Source: Dysgonomonas sp. PF1-14 (GTDB lineage: Bacteria; Bacteroidota; Bacteroidia; Bacteroidales; Dysgonomonadaceae). Taken from it: DNA of 64,000 bases. The stretch spans positions 62,001-126,000 of the forward strand of contig NZ_JARXWN010000005.1 of the NCBI RefSeq assembly GCF_029892965.1, in the 5' to 3' direction. Positions 9,155 through 18,079 of the stretch are shown here, in pieces. Under the pieces are notes generated by a model. The model saw only the letters and a program-made list of their open reading frames with translations. It was not told where the DNA came from and searched no databases. Each line of letters opens with the position of its first letter. The stretch's first letter is position 1. The position numbers and the translations under genes were made by a program.

Positions 9155-10096
9155 TTATTGATCTTTCAATTTGTCGATGATCGTTTGCATTTTGTCATCA
9201 CCGATACAAATCTCTTTTAGTATATCTTTAATATCTTTTTCAGCTATTTTCTTAAAGTCTTTTTCCAATGGAGTGATAAATACGCCGCCCAGATCTACAG
9301 AGGCAGGGCTTATCAGCAGATTGTCGTCACCTTCTGCATAAAAGCAGGTCGGGCGATGTCTCTTGCGTGGGAAAATACATGTGTGCCATCTGTTGTTATC
9401 GTACCATGTGAGTGTGTTCATCATGGGTTCTTTGTCATCGCTTTTCAGTTCCAGTAAGGAGTATATCCTGCTGAAATATTCTACAGAAGCCGTTTTGTCT
9501 TTGGCTTCGAGTAAGAAACCATTTCTCAGATAGTTTCTGATTGCATAAACAGTTATTTCTGCCGATTGATATATTGTTTCTTTAAATTGTGCATTCTTGA
9601 GGTCTTTTTCTAATGGCAAAAAGCCTTTGATTCCTGCCTGAAAATGGGCATGATCGGGTGCAGATGCTCCGCACTTAGGCCCGTTATAAAATATTGTGTA
9701 TTCGTCCAATGCTTGTGCCAGATCGAGCATATTGCCATACCTGTTCAGAATCAGCTGGTCGGTATGGTTGTATGTGGGCATGGTAAAGTGTTCCGGAAAA
9801 ATAGGGAAAGGGTTTACCAATACCTGATACTGGTCGCCGAATGGTATTCCTCTTTGTTCGGCAGGCAGATTGGCAGGGCAAAGGAAGCACTTTCTTTCTT
9901 GTATAGACTTTTTGTCTACTTTAGCTGCTGACGACTGTATGCGTGCCGGATTGAACTGCACCCTGACCATGAATCCGTTGAACTGAAATTCTTTGGTTTC
10001 CACACCATTCAGTGCTTCAAAGTTTGATTTAGCTAAAGCCCATTCTGCCAGTTGTGAGCGAAGTAAGTTTCTTGCTTCTATTGATGTTAAATTCAT
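9155..10096 (-). CDS. DUF4922 protein, HIT-like (nucleotidyl transferase/phosphorylase) fold
   Basis: This 313-residue cytoplasmic protein shows a CFLC zinc-type pair near residue 70 and a GASAPDHAHFQAG block near 143-155. The block resembles the HxHxQ active site of HIT-superfamily nucleotidyl transferases and phosphorylases such as Ap4A phosphorylase and GDP-galactose phosphorylase. DUF4922 has no firm assigned reaction that I know of. It stops one base before the SpoIID-domain gene, which implies coupled expression. A role in making or breaking a nucleotide-activated sugar in cell-wall salvage is an inference from its neighbours. Confidence 0.7.
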   Translation of the reverse strand: MNLTSIEARNLLRSQLAEWALAKSNFEALNGVETKEFQFNGFMVRVQFNPARIQSSAAKVDKKSIQERKCFLCPANLPAEQRGIPFGDQYQVLVNPFPIFPEHFTMPTYNHTDQLILNRYGNMLDLAQALDEYTIFYNGPKCGASAPDHAHFQAGIKGFLPLEKDLKNAQFKETIYQSAEITVYAIRNYLRNGFLLEAKDKTASVEYFSRIYSLLELKSDDKEPMMNTLTWYDNNRWHTCIFPRKRHRPTCFYAEGDDNLLISPASVDLGGVFITPLEKDFKKIAEKDIKDILKEICIGDDKMQTIIDKLKDQ

Positions 10097-10205
10097 ACTG
10101 TCTTATTTGTTAAAAAGTGAGAGCCTTGCGACGTTATGAGCAGCATTAATGAATTATAGCTCTCACCTTCTTACTTAACTTCTTACTTAATTCTAGTCTT
10201 ATTTC
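10097..10205 (-). other. Intercistronic gap with inverted repeat inside the salvage operon
   Basis: This 109-bp gap is the only sizeable one in the nine-gene operon. It holds an 8-bp inverted repeat (10117-10124 with 10159-10166) around a 34-nt loop. It might partly attenuate transcription or protect mRNA ends; no gene was seen. Confidence 0.3.
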
Positions 10206-11663
10206 TCATTGAGCTTTATTAAAAGCGATGCGGGCTTCTACTTCCCATGTGCGTATTCTGTCTTTATAGGTATTGTGTGCATTCATTTTTACAATATCCA
10301 GCGATGCATCCGAATTATCGTCCCAACGGCGGCACAGATACAACACATCATAGATGCGCCCGATCTGGTATTCGCGCGAGAAGTACAGCCCCAGTGCATA
10401 ATCTTCACCATAACTGGTGTTAGGTACTTTTATTTCCCTGAGTACCGGTGTGTAGAATGCGCGTGGAGCGCCTAGCCCGTTGATGCGAAGTGCATTGTTG
10501 CGTCCATTCTCGGGAGTCCATTCTTTGTGATCTATAATGCCCGGAGGTATCATTTGCATATCGAAATCGGTGAGCATATACGAGCCTACTACCATTGCAC
10601 AATTTTGCTGATAGAAAGCATCCACTATTTTCTGCAATGTGTCTTCACCTGAATACACGTCGTCACTGTCGAGTTGTACGGCAAATTTCCCGCATTTTGG
10701 GTGGTGAACGCCTGCATTCCAACAACCGCCTATACCCAGTTCCTTGTTCTCGGGGATAATGTGTATTAACCTTTCATCGCCGGAGAATTTGTCGATAGCT
10801 TCGGTAGTGCCATCGGTAGAGTAGTTGTCGATGACGATGAGGTTAAATTTGAAGTTCGTTTTCTGGCTCAATACCGATTTTATGGCATCTGATATAGTAC
10901 GTATGCGGTTGCGCACAGGTATGATAACGGATGCTTCGTATTCGAATTCGGTTTGGCCAAACTCTACCTTTTTGAATTGTGGAATGAGGTATGCACCTAT
11001 CTTTTTCAGATGCTCGGTACAGGCCTTTTCCATTTCTATCTGCATATCGCGGTTTTTAGGATCTACATAGTCGAAAATCTTCTCACCGCTTTTGCGTGTA
11101 TCGTTCTCTATTTCGGTGTACAAATATTCGTTGATGTGTACCAGATCGGCGTTTTGCGATACTTTGAGGCGCAGGTCGTATATTCCTGCGAATTTATATT
11201 CTGTATTCATTTCAGATACAGCCTTTTTCAGTGCATCTGTTTTGTAAATAAGCACAGAGCCAAAATTAAAATCGTCACGCAGGCTGCCTTTCTGATATGC
11301 TATGACCGGACTGTTTTTCTTTTCTTCACCCGCTATCTGATAATGATCTGAATATACCATTCCTGCACCCGAATCTTTAGCTATTTGCAGCATTCGGTCT
11401 AATGCAAAGTAGCCAAGACGAAGGTCGGCCGATTTGGTATAGATCATGGTATATTCCGCATCTGCTTTGGCTGCTATTTTCTTTATTGTAGCTGTCGAGC
11501 GTAGCGAATCTATATTGATGATCTCGCAGTCCGACACACTGTCTTTGCAGTTGTTTTCGGTCAGTAAATAGATCTTCTTTACTAATGCCGATGCTTGCAA
11601 GGAAGCTATAGTCTCTTTTGCTTGGTTTATGCTCTGAAAAGGTATAAAACAGTTGATTTTCAT
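10206..11663 (-). CDS. Glycosyltransferase family 2 protein with tandem GT-A domains
   Basis: The 485-residue protein appears to hold two GT-A-like halves. Residues 1 to about 215 look like a degenerate GT-A domain (FIPFQSINQAKETIASL, then GMVYSDHYQI). Residues about 240-470 form a standard GT2 domain with SVIIPVRNRIRTISDAI, the nucleotide-sugar fold, and the metal-binding motif QLDSDD. There is no signal peptide or membrane segment, so it is probably cytoplasmic. It follows the NamZ-like gene by 18 bp. The donor and acceptor sugars cannot be read from sequence. A glycosyltransferase inside a degradation operon is unusual and suggests some salvaged sugar is built into a polymer or glycoconjugate. 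Confidence 0.8.
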   Translation of the reverse strand: MKINCFIPFQSINQAKETIASLQASALVKKIYLLTENNCKDSVSDCEIINIDSLRSTATIKKIAAKADAEYTMIYTKSADLRLGYFALDRMLQIAKDSGAGMVYSDHYQIAGEEKKNSPVIAYQKGSLRDDFNFGSVLIYKTDALKKAVSEMNTEYKFAGIYDLRLKVSQNADLVHINEYLYTEIENDTRKSGEKIFDYVDPKNRDMQIEMEKACTEHLKKIGAYLIPQFKKVEFGQTEFEYEASVIIPVRNRIRTISDAIKSVLSQKTNFKFNLIVIDNYSTDGTTEAIDKFSGDERLIHIIPENKELGIGGCWNAGVHHPKCGKFAVQLDSDDVYSGEDTLQKIVDAFYQQNCAMVVGSYMLTDFDMQMIPPGIIDHKEWTPENGRNNALRINGLGAPRAFYTPVLREIKVPNTSYGEDYALGLYFSREYQIGRIYDVLYLCRRWDDNSDASLDIVKMNAHNTYKDRIRTWEVEARIAFNKAQ

Positions 11664-11681
11664 TTTTATATTATTAGGTTA

Positions 11682-12848
11682 TTATTCTTCGTATAATAAA
11701 TAAGGTTTGCGCTGTTCTTTAAATTTGGCAACGTCGCCTTGCCACATTTCCTTTATTTCATCAGCCGATTTTCCGGCATTGATCATCGTTCGTATGTAAT
11801 CGACTCCTACAAGCCTCTCGAAGGACTGGGTAAAGAATTTATTTCCCATCTTCATATTTTTGTAAGCACTTATTACGTGTGACAGATCGAAGCCTTTTGT
11901 AAATATTTTTTCATCCGCCACATTGCGCAAGTCTACACCATAACATTTCCTGTTTAGTAGCGGCGGATTTTTAGCGCCTGATATACTTCTCGGCGTAAAT
12001 GAGAACGTATATCCTCTCATTCTCGGATGCCCATATACCTGAAAAGGGAAAGATGTACCTCTGCCTAAGCTTAGAACTGTTCCCTCGAAAAGGCAGGTGG
12101 ATGGGTAAAGATATACTGATTTCATATTCGGCAGGTTAGGGGATGGCGCTATTGGTAGCTGATACAGCGATTTGTGAGTATAGTTTTTACACTTGATTAT
12201 GGTTAGATCGCATTGCCTGCTGTTGGGAAGCCATTTTTCTCCATTAGCCATTAGTGCCAGTTCGCCCAACGTCATGCCATGTACAACAGGTATAGGTAGC
12301 CATCCGATACCCGATTTGTGCTTCATGTCTAGTATAGGTCCATCTACATAATGTCCGTTAGGATTGGGACGATCCAGTACGATCATCTTTTTGTTATATT
12401 CGGCACAGGCATCCATCATGCGCACCATTGTTATATAATAAGTATAGAATCGCAGCCCTACATCTTGTATATCGAATACGAGCACATCGAACATATTCAT
12501 TGACGCAACACTTGGTTTTCTATCTCTGCCATCGTATAAGGATTTGATGGGTATTCCTGTTTTCTTATCAGTGGTACTGGCTACATGTTCTCCTGCATCG
12601 GCATTCCCTCTGAATCCGTGTTCCGGTGAAAAGATGGCTACAACGTTCACTTTGTTTCTCACTAATACATCTACCAGATGTTCTTCGCCTATCATTCCTG
12701 TATGATTCGAGAGTACAGCTATTCTTTTTCCTTCGAGCAACGGAAAGTATTCATCAGTAGATTCTGCACCCACACGAATAGATTCATTCTGTGCATATAC
12801 TGATGATATACAAAGCAATACAAAAAGTATGTTTAGTAATCTTTTCAT
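11682..12848 (-). CDS. Exported NamZ-like (DUF1343) exo-beta-N-acetylmuramidase, copy 2
   Basis: This second DUF1343 enzyme has 388 residues, with a signal peptide ending about VYA-Q at residue 20. The motif FSPEHGFRGNADAGEH contains the conserved E76, followed by DIQDVGLRFYTYY and LDRPNPNG. It is clearly diverged from the copy at 4725-5960, so it is not a recent duplicate. It is the first gene of the salvage operon and has a promoter-like element about 30 bp upstream. It probably removes terminal MurNAc, perhaps from glycans with different peptide decoration. Confidence 0.88.
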   Translation of the reverse strand: MKRLLNILFVLLCISSVYAQNESIRVGAESTDEYFPLLEGKRIAVLSNHTGMIGEEHLVDVLVRNKVNVVAIFSPEHGFRGNADAGEHVASTTDKKTGIPIKSLYDGRDRKPSVASMNMFDVLVFDIQDVGLRFYTYYITMVRMMDACAEYNKKMIVLDRPNPNGHYVDGPILDMKHKSGIGWLPIPVVHGMTLGELALMANGEKWLPNSRQCDLTIIKCKNYTHKSLYQLPIAPSPNLPNMKSVYLYPSTCLFEGTVLSLGRGTSFPFQVYGHPRMRGYTFSFTPRSISGAKNPPLLNRKCYGVDLRNVADEKIFTKGFDLSHVISAYKNMKMGNKFFTQSFERLVGVDYIRTMINAGKSADEIKEMWQGDVAKFKEQRKPYLLYEE

Positions 12849-12877
12849 AGCGAAATCTTTAATTTTGTTTTAAATAT

Positions 12878-12885
12878 CAAAGATA
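12878..12885 (-). promoter_or_regulatory. Bacteroidota -7 box (TATCTTTG) for the nine-gene salvage operon
   Basis: The minus strand carries an exact TAnnTTTG match about 30 bp upstream of the first operon gene, giving a leader of roughly 25 nt. No clear -33 TTG was seen. Confidence 0.45.
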
Positions 12886-13339
12886 AAAGATTAAACTGAT
12901 GTATGAGTCTTTATAATTGGATTCATGGGCAAATATAGACTGTTATATTTGAAAATTCGTAATAATAAATTAATAAAATCACTTAATTAACTATTATTTA
13001 TTGTTAGATACATAAATTAACTATAGAGATATCTTAAACTGTAGAAAAGTGGGCGTATTAGAGGTTTATTAATTTAATACTGCCTTGGAATAAGGGTTTA
13101 AATAGAATTTCATTTCCTGCTATAGATATATCATAGTTAATATAGCTAAATAAATATTGAACTGACAATTTGTTATCATATCGGGTGATTGTGCCTCAAC
13201 ATGCTGTTTATTAATATTTTATACTATATATGTGTTGCTTGTTTATTCTATACAAAAATTAAAATATGAAAATTTAATATAATAAACAGTAATATATTTA
13301 AACAATCCATAAAACACATAAATTCCCTTTGCACCTTCT
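12886..13339. other. AT-rich intergenic region without recognised gene
   Basis: About 450 bp of strongly AT-rich sequence separate the nine-gene operon from the second sugar-kinase gene. Apart from the promoter-like element at its left edge, I see no ORF with coding character, no stable hairpin and no RNA gene. Confidence 0.5.
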
Positions 13340-14185
13340 TCAGAACTGACTATTCTCGCTGTGATATTTGATAAGTCCTTTTATAGGGTTTTCGATGATT
13401 GCATCTATGTATATCCCCAGTTCCTGAGCTATTTCTCGTAGTATAAAGGAATACATTTTAGCCACAGAACCTACAAAACGTATCGGGTATTCGGTGTACT
13501 CGTATTGCAGGATATTGCGTTCAAAGAAAGCGCGTAGATTGCGGCGAACCAAATCGTCTACATAAGGATGCTCCAAATGTTCGTACAAGAAAAACGAAAG
13601 TACGGATAAAAGCCTGTTCGGGAACGGCTTGGAATAGACATAATCCATTATTTCGTCCGGTTCTATCTTATATTTCTTATAGAAAGGATCGATCAGGTCT
13701 TTTGGTGCAAGTCCTTTTAGACAGTCAGAAATAAAAGCTTTACCCAGCGATGCACCACTACCTTCGTCTCCCAATATGTAGCCTAACGGTTTTACATTCT
13801 TAATAATTGCAGTTCCGTCATAAAAACAAGAGTTAGAGCCAGTTTCCAGAATACAGGCAATACCCGCTTCGTCCTGAAACAGGGCGCGTGCAGAGCCAAG
13901 CAAATCACTTTCGATGATAGACGGAGTTTTAAATTGAGCTTCGAGTGAAGCTTTTACTACACTCTTCTTTTCGATAGAAGAACATCCTGCACCATAAAAA
14001 TGGATAGCACTCACTTTGGTTTTGAAGAATACCTGTGGTAACTGTAGCCGTATCAAGCGGCTTATTTCTTTTCGTGTCTGAAAAAAAGGATTGATACCAT
14101 CCGACAAAAAATACTCGACAATGCCTTCTCTGTCGACTATACACCATCCTGTCTTTGTTGAACCACTTTCGGCTAAAATAATCAC
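13340..14185 (-). CDS. Second BadF/BadG-type N-acetylhexosamine kinase
   Basis: The 281-residue protein is a paralogue of the kinase at 2693-3550: residues ESGSTK in the phosphate-1 loop, GDEGSGA, and the same layout. The start is GTG at 14183-14185, because an in-frame stop lies 15 bp upstream and no ATG fits. The second nucleotide loop reads ETGSNS rather than GTGSNS, so a normally invariant glycine is glutamate. It could be the GlcNAc kinase partner of the MurNAc kinase, or a regulatory or weakly active relative. It follows the epimerase gene by 69 bp and has its own promoter-like box. Confidence 0.85.
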   Translation of the reverse strand: MIILAESGSTKTGWCIVDREGIVEYFLSDGINPFFQTRKEISRLIRLQLPQVFFKTKVSAIHFYGAGCSSIEKKSVVKASLEAQFKTPSIIESDLLGSARALFQDEAGIACILETGSNSCFYDGTAIIKNVKPLGYILGDEGSGASLGKAFISDCLKGLAPKDLIDPFYKKYKIEPDEIMDYVYSKPFPNRLLSVLSFFLYEHLEHPYVDDLVRRNLRAFFERNILQYEYTEYPIRFVGSVAKMYSFILREIAQELGIYIDAIIENPIKGLIKYHSENSQF

Positions 14186-14208
14186 AAGCTCAAAAAATTA
14201 AGTTAGTA

Positions 14209-14216
14209 CAAATTTA
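14209..14216 (-). promoter_or_regulatory. Bacteroidota -7 box (TAAATTTG) for the second sugar kinase
   Basis: An exact TAnnTTTG match lies on the minus strand in the 69-bp gap, about 24 bp upstream of the GTG start. It may give independent expression of the kinase. Confidence 0.4.
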
Positions 14217-14254
14217 TAAAAAGAATAGGGCTGAGGCAGTTAATCATCAAAATA

Positions 14255-15397
14255 CTATTTTAGCCTTTCAATACCTATGCCCGGCAGGTCGTTTAGTGTC
14301 ATACGTCCGTTTGTGACTGTTACACCTTTGAAACAATCGTTGCTGATCAGCAGGTTCCCATCAAGGTCTGCCCAATCCACTCCCGATGACAGCTGAGTGG
14401 CGGCAGATATGGCACATGACGTCTCGGTCATACAACCTATCATTACATTCATATTGGCAGCACGCGCTATCGTGATCATTTTCCATGCTTCGCGCATACC
14501 TGTACATTTCATTAGCTTTATGTTTATACCCGAGAATGCGCCTTTGATACGCAATATATCGGGTAGCCGTTGGAACGATTCGTCTGCAAATACCGGAATA
14601 GGACTACGCTCGGTAATCCATGCCGCATCCTCCAGATTGTACTTCGACAGGGGCTGTTCGAGCATTACTACTCCCTTTTCTTTCAGCCAGTAGATCATAT
14701 CCAGTGCATAATGTTTGTCTTTCCATCCCTGATTGGCATCTACGGCAATAGGCTTGTCTGTGACCGAACGTATTGCTTCTATCATTTGCTTGTCCGTATC
14801 ACGTCCCAGTTTTACTTTCAGTATGTTATACGGCGCAGCCTCCTTCGTTTTTTGTTTTACTACTTCATCAGTGTCGATTCCTATCGTAAATGTGGTATCG
14901 GGTGTATCCGCTTTGTTGAGGCCCCATATCTTGTACCATGGCTGGTTCATGAGTTTTCCGACCAAATCGTGCAGGGCAATATCGACAGAAGCTTTTGCCG
15001 CAGTATTGTTGTCCGCTATCTTATCTACATAGGTGAGTATATCTTCCAACTCAAACGGACTCGAGAATTGCTCCAGATTTACTTTTTTGAGAAATTCCAT
15101 GACAGAAGCCTGTGTCTCACCCAGATAGGGCGGGAGAGAGGCTTCCCCGTAACCTGTGATGCCGTCATAAACGATTTCTGTGAGCACAACCGGAGTTGTC
15201 TTTCTTGAAGAATTAGCCAATGTAAATACATGGCGCAGTTGCAGGTCGTAAGGCTTGAAGGTCAATGTCATTTTTTTGTTCAGAGAAATGACCTTTTTAT
15301 TATTCTGAGCAAATATATTGAGTGGGCTTGCAGAAATGCCCGTAGCAAGGGTTGCCAGTGTGGCTGTTTTTATAAAATTACGTCTGTTTGATCTCAT
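14255..15397 (-). CDS. Dipeptide epimerase (L-Ala-D/L-Glu type) with Tat signal peptide
   Basis: This enolase-superfamily protein of 380 residues should epimerise L-Ala-D-Glu from murein peptides to L-Ala-L-Glu, which ordinary peptidases can cleave. The expected catalytic set is visible: K194 and K196 (KVK), D220 (VDANQGW), E247 (LEQP), D272 (ADES) and K294 (NIKLMK). The N-terminus reads RSNRRNFIKTA followed by a hydrophobic stretch, a clear twin-arginine signal. That implies a folded enzyme exported to the periplasm, unlike cytoplasmic YcjG of E. coli. It starts 6 bp after the NlpC/P60 gene, whose product makes its likely substrate. Confidence 0.9.
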   Translation of the reverse strand: MRSNRRNFIKTATLATLATGISASPLNIFAQNNKKVISLNKKMTLTFKPYDLQLRHVFTLANSSRKTTPVVLTEIVYDGITGYGEASLPPYLGETQASVMEFLKKVNLEQFSSPFELEDILTYVDKIADNNTAAKASVDIALHDLVGKLMNQPWYKIWGLNKADTPDTTFTIGIDTDEVVKQKTKEAAPYNILKVKLGRDTDKQMIEAIRSVTDKPIAVDANQGWKDKHYALDMIYWLKEKGVVMLEQPLSKYNLEDAAWITERSPIPVFADESFQRLPDILRIKGAFSGINIKLMKCTGMREAWKMITIARAANMNVMIGCMTETSCAISAATQLSSGVDWADLDGNLLISNDCFKGVTVTNGRMTLNDLPGIGIERLK

Positions 15398-15403
15398 ATA
15401 TTT

Positions 15404-16588
15404 CTATTTAATCACCTGATACATAGGATTATTCTGAATAGACCAGATACCATCTGTATCGACAGCTCCGACTACCCTCGATGCACGTATAAATTCTTTT
15501 GTGTTTGCTTCATCATAATTCTCTTTCTTCGGATCGAGACTGCTGATCCTTATATAGCCCGAAGCATGGATAAATTCATTATTACCAATATAGAAACCGA
15601 CATGACGGATGCGTTCTTTTCCTGTTTTTTGATCTTTTTTACCAAAAAATATCAGATCACCTATTTGTAGGTTTCCATATCCTTTGCTTATATCCACAGG
15701 AATACCTGTATTCACTTGTTGCGAGGCATCGCGCATAAGTATTACCCCATGCATGAACAGAACTTGCTTGGTATATCCGCTGCAATCCATTCCTTTTACC
15801 GATGTGCCACCCCATACATAAGGTATTCCCATTAGTGTAAATGCCTTTTCTATAATACTTTCCTTTGTTAATTGTAAAGAAGAATACCAATTGTAGAATG
15901 GTTGGCATTGCGATTTTAGTACATAAGCAATCTTTCCGTCAGGATAAGCTATTTTATAGAAATCACCTTCTTCACCTTCGTATTTTAGCATATTACCATT
16001 CACAAGATCTGAAATCGTTTGGCTATTCTTATTCGGCTTAGAATAGGCAAATCCAAAATAATCGGTAAATATTATTTTCTTCGCTTCTGTCCATGTATTG
16101 AACTCGGTTTTTGTCATCGGATGGAAATTGAAATGCTGCGACCAGCCTATATATCCATCGGGAGTTTGTATGCGATACCATCCGTCTTTTTGAAGTATGA
16201 GGATAGGAGTTCCCAGTATTGCCTGTGTGGCCATTCCCTCAGTGAAATCCGGTTTTTCCCGTATATCGGCTACCGATAAATTAATCACCCCGAATGTCTT
16301 TTCTCCCAGTTCCTTTGCCGGTAAAGTTTCCACATTGTTCACATAACCATATTTCTTTACAACTTCACAAAAGTTAGCATAATCGAAACTGTCGTATATA
16401 TAGCCATTCAGTGTATTACCTTTTACTTCCACATCGAATACATATACCCGCCTGTCGGGTGCATATTCCTGTCGGAGACTATCTATTACAGCCTGTATCT
16501 TACGGTGTTTCGGATTCTGCTTATTCTGACCGGATAAGCTTACTGAGAAAAGGATTAACAATATTATTATGGGGTATAATCTTTTCAT
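15404..16588 (-). CDS. Exported NlpC/P60 gamma-D-glutamyl-L-diamino acid endopeptidase (YkfC-like)
   Basis: The 394-residue protein has a signal peptide (MKRLYPIIILLILFSVSLSG), SH3-like modules over about residues 60-250, and a C-terminal NlpC/P60 domain. The catalytic triad is readable: Cys in MDCSGY, His in RHVGFYIG, and a further polar residue in FIHASG. YkfC-type enzymes cut between D-Glu and the diamino acid in free stem peptides, with SH3 domains limiting access to peptides with a free L-Ala. The ATG at 16586-16588 gives the proper leader; the frame extends 20 residues further upstream without a good start. It leads the epimerase gene. Confidence 0.9.
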   Translation of the reverse strand: MKRLYPIIILLILFSVSLSGQNKQNPKHRKIQAVIDSLRQEYAPDRRVYVFDVEVKGNTLNGYIYDSFDYANFCEVVKKYGYVNNVETLPAKELGEKTFGVINLSVADIREKPDFTEGMATQAILGTPILILQKDGWYRIQTPDGYIGWSQHFNFHPMTKTEFNTWTEAKKIIFTDYFGFAYSKPNKNSQTISDLVNGNMLKYEGEEGDFYKIAYPDGKIAYVLKSQCQPFYNWYSSLQLTKESIIEKAFTLMGIPYVWGGTSVKGMDCSGYTKQVLFMHGVILMRDASQQVNTGIPVDISKGYGNLQIGDLIFFGKKDQKTGKERIRHVGFYIGNNEFIHASGYIRISSLDPKKENYDEANTKEFIRASRVVGAVDTDGIWSIQNNPMYQVIK

Positions 16589-16635
16589 AGGATATTGGAA
16601 ATATACACGCAGTAAAATTCGGATTATTATTAATA

Positions 16636-16643
16636 CAAATATA
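16636..16643 (-). promoter_or_regulatory. Bacteroidota -7 box (TATATTTG) for the endopeptidase-epimerase operon
   Basis: An exact TAnnTTTG match on the minus strand lies about 50 bp upstream of the NlpC/P60 start, in the divergent gap with the radical-SAM gene. Confidence 0.4.
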
Positions 16644-16814
16644 ATCAATATCTATTTATAAACACCTTTTCATCCCAATTCTTTCAGTAAATAACGTACT
16701 GAAAGAAATGAAAATATAAGTTTAGATATAGATAATTTACTTTTCAACAAATACATACTTTTTAATAGTTTTTACTACCCCGCTGTCCTCTAAATTATTT
16801 TTCTTTGTAATGAT

Positions 16815-18077
16815 ATGAACGATAATGTACTCGAAAAGCTCAAAGTGCTGGCTGAATCGGCGAAATACGATGTTTCCTGTTCTTCCAGCGGTACTGTCCG
16901 CAAAAATAAAGCAGGCGGCTTGGGCAATACTGTGGGCGGGATGGGTATCTGCCACAGTTTTACGGAGGACGGTCGCTGTGTATCACTATTGAAAATAATG
17001 CTGACCAATTATTGCATCTACGATTGTGCTTATTGCATCAATCGCAGGAGCAATGATATCCGACGAGCTACCTTTACAGTACAGGAATTGGTGGAACTTA
17101 CTATTGAGTTTTACCGGAGAAACTATATAGAAGGGCTTTTTCTCAGTTCGGGAGTGATCAATAATCCCGACTATACAATGGAACGTATGGTGCGTGTGGT
17201 AAAAGACCTGCGTACAGTGCAGCGGTTTAACGGATATATTCATATGAAAAGCATACCCGGAGCCAGTCAGGAATTGGTAAACGAAGCCGGACTTTATGCC
17301 GATCGTATGAGTGTGAACCTCGAAATTCCGACAGAGGCCAATCTGAAACTGCTTGCCCCCGAAAAAGACCATCGTAGTGTGTACAAACCGATGCGCTATA
17401 TCCAGCAAGGCGTACTACAGAGTATAGAAGACCGCAAGAAATTCCGCAAAGCACCCCGATTTGTTCCGGCAGGACAAAGTACACAAATGATAGTAGGGGC
17501 GACCGACGAAAAAGACAAGGACATTCTTCGTGTATCTTCTATACTCTATCAGCAGACACAGATGCGGCGGGTATATTATTCGGGGTTCATTCCGGTGAAT
17601 AGCTACGATAGTCGCTTGCCTGCTCTCAAGCAAGCTCCGTTGGTAAGGGAAAACAGGCTTTATCAGGCCGATTGGCTGATGCGTTTCTATCAATACCGTG
17701 CCGATGAAATAGTGGATGATTCGTATCCTGACCTCGATCTCGAAATAGATCCGAAACTGGCTTGGGCATTGCGTCACCCTGAAGTATTTCCGATAGACAT
17801 TAATAAGGCCGATTATGCAATGATACTGCGTGTGCCCGGTATTGGTGTCAAGTCGGCGCAGTTTATCGTAACCTCGCGCAGATACGGTAAACTGAATGCC
17901 TCGCAACTAAAAAAAATAGGAGTAGTAATGAAGAAAGCCCAATATTTTGTAACCTGCAACGAACTGCCGATGTACACCGTAAACGAGGCTACACCCGAAT
18001 ATGTACGGAAGATACTCACCGAACCAAAAAAACGCAAAGGGGACGACAGACAGTTATCCATTATATTTCCGGACTAA
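16815..18077 (+). CDS. Putative DNA modification/repair radical SAM protein (TIGR03916 type)
   Basis: The 420-residue protein has the radical-SAM cluster motif C67-x3-C71-x2-C74 (CIYDCAYC) and a C-terminal helix-hairpin-helix around residues 335-360 (RVPGIGVKSAQFIV), a DNA-contacting element. The family is predicted to modify or repair DNA by radical chemistry, by distant likeness to spore photoproduct lyase, but its substrate is unknown to me. The next gene follows by 2 bp and encodes its usual partner. The pair stands apart from any phage or restriction genes, so a housekeeping repair role is more likely than a defence role. Confidence 0.9.
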   Translation: MNDNVLEKLKVLAESAKYDVSCSSSGTVRKNKAGGLGNTVGGMGICHSFTEDGRCVSLLKIMLTNYCIYDCAYCINRRSNDIRRATFTVQELVELTIEFYRRNYIEGLFLSSGVINNPDYTMERMVRVVKDLRTVQRFNGYIHMKSIPGASQELVNEAGLYADRMSVNLEIPTEANLKLLAPEKDHRSVYKPMRYIQQGVLQSIEDRKKFRKAPRFVPAGQSTQMIVGATDEKDKDILRVSSILYQQTQMRRVYYSGFIPVNSYDSRLPALKQAPLVRENRLYQADWLMRFYQYRADEIVDDSYPDLDLEIDPKLAWALRHPEVFPIDINKADYAMILRVPGIGVKSAQFIVTSRRYGKLNASQLKKIGVVMKKAQYFVTCNELPMYTVNEATPEYVRKILTEPKKRKGDDRQLSIIFPD

Positions 18078-18079
18078 TT

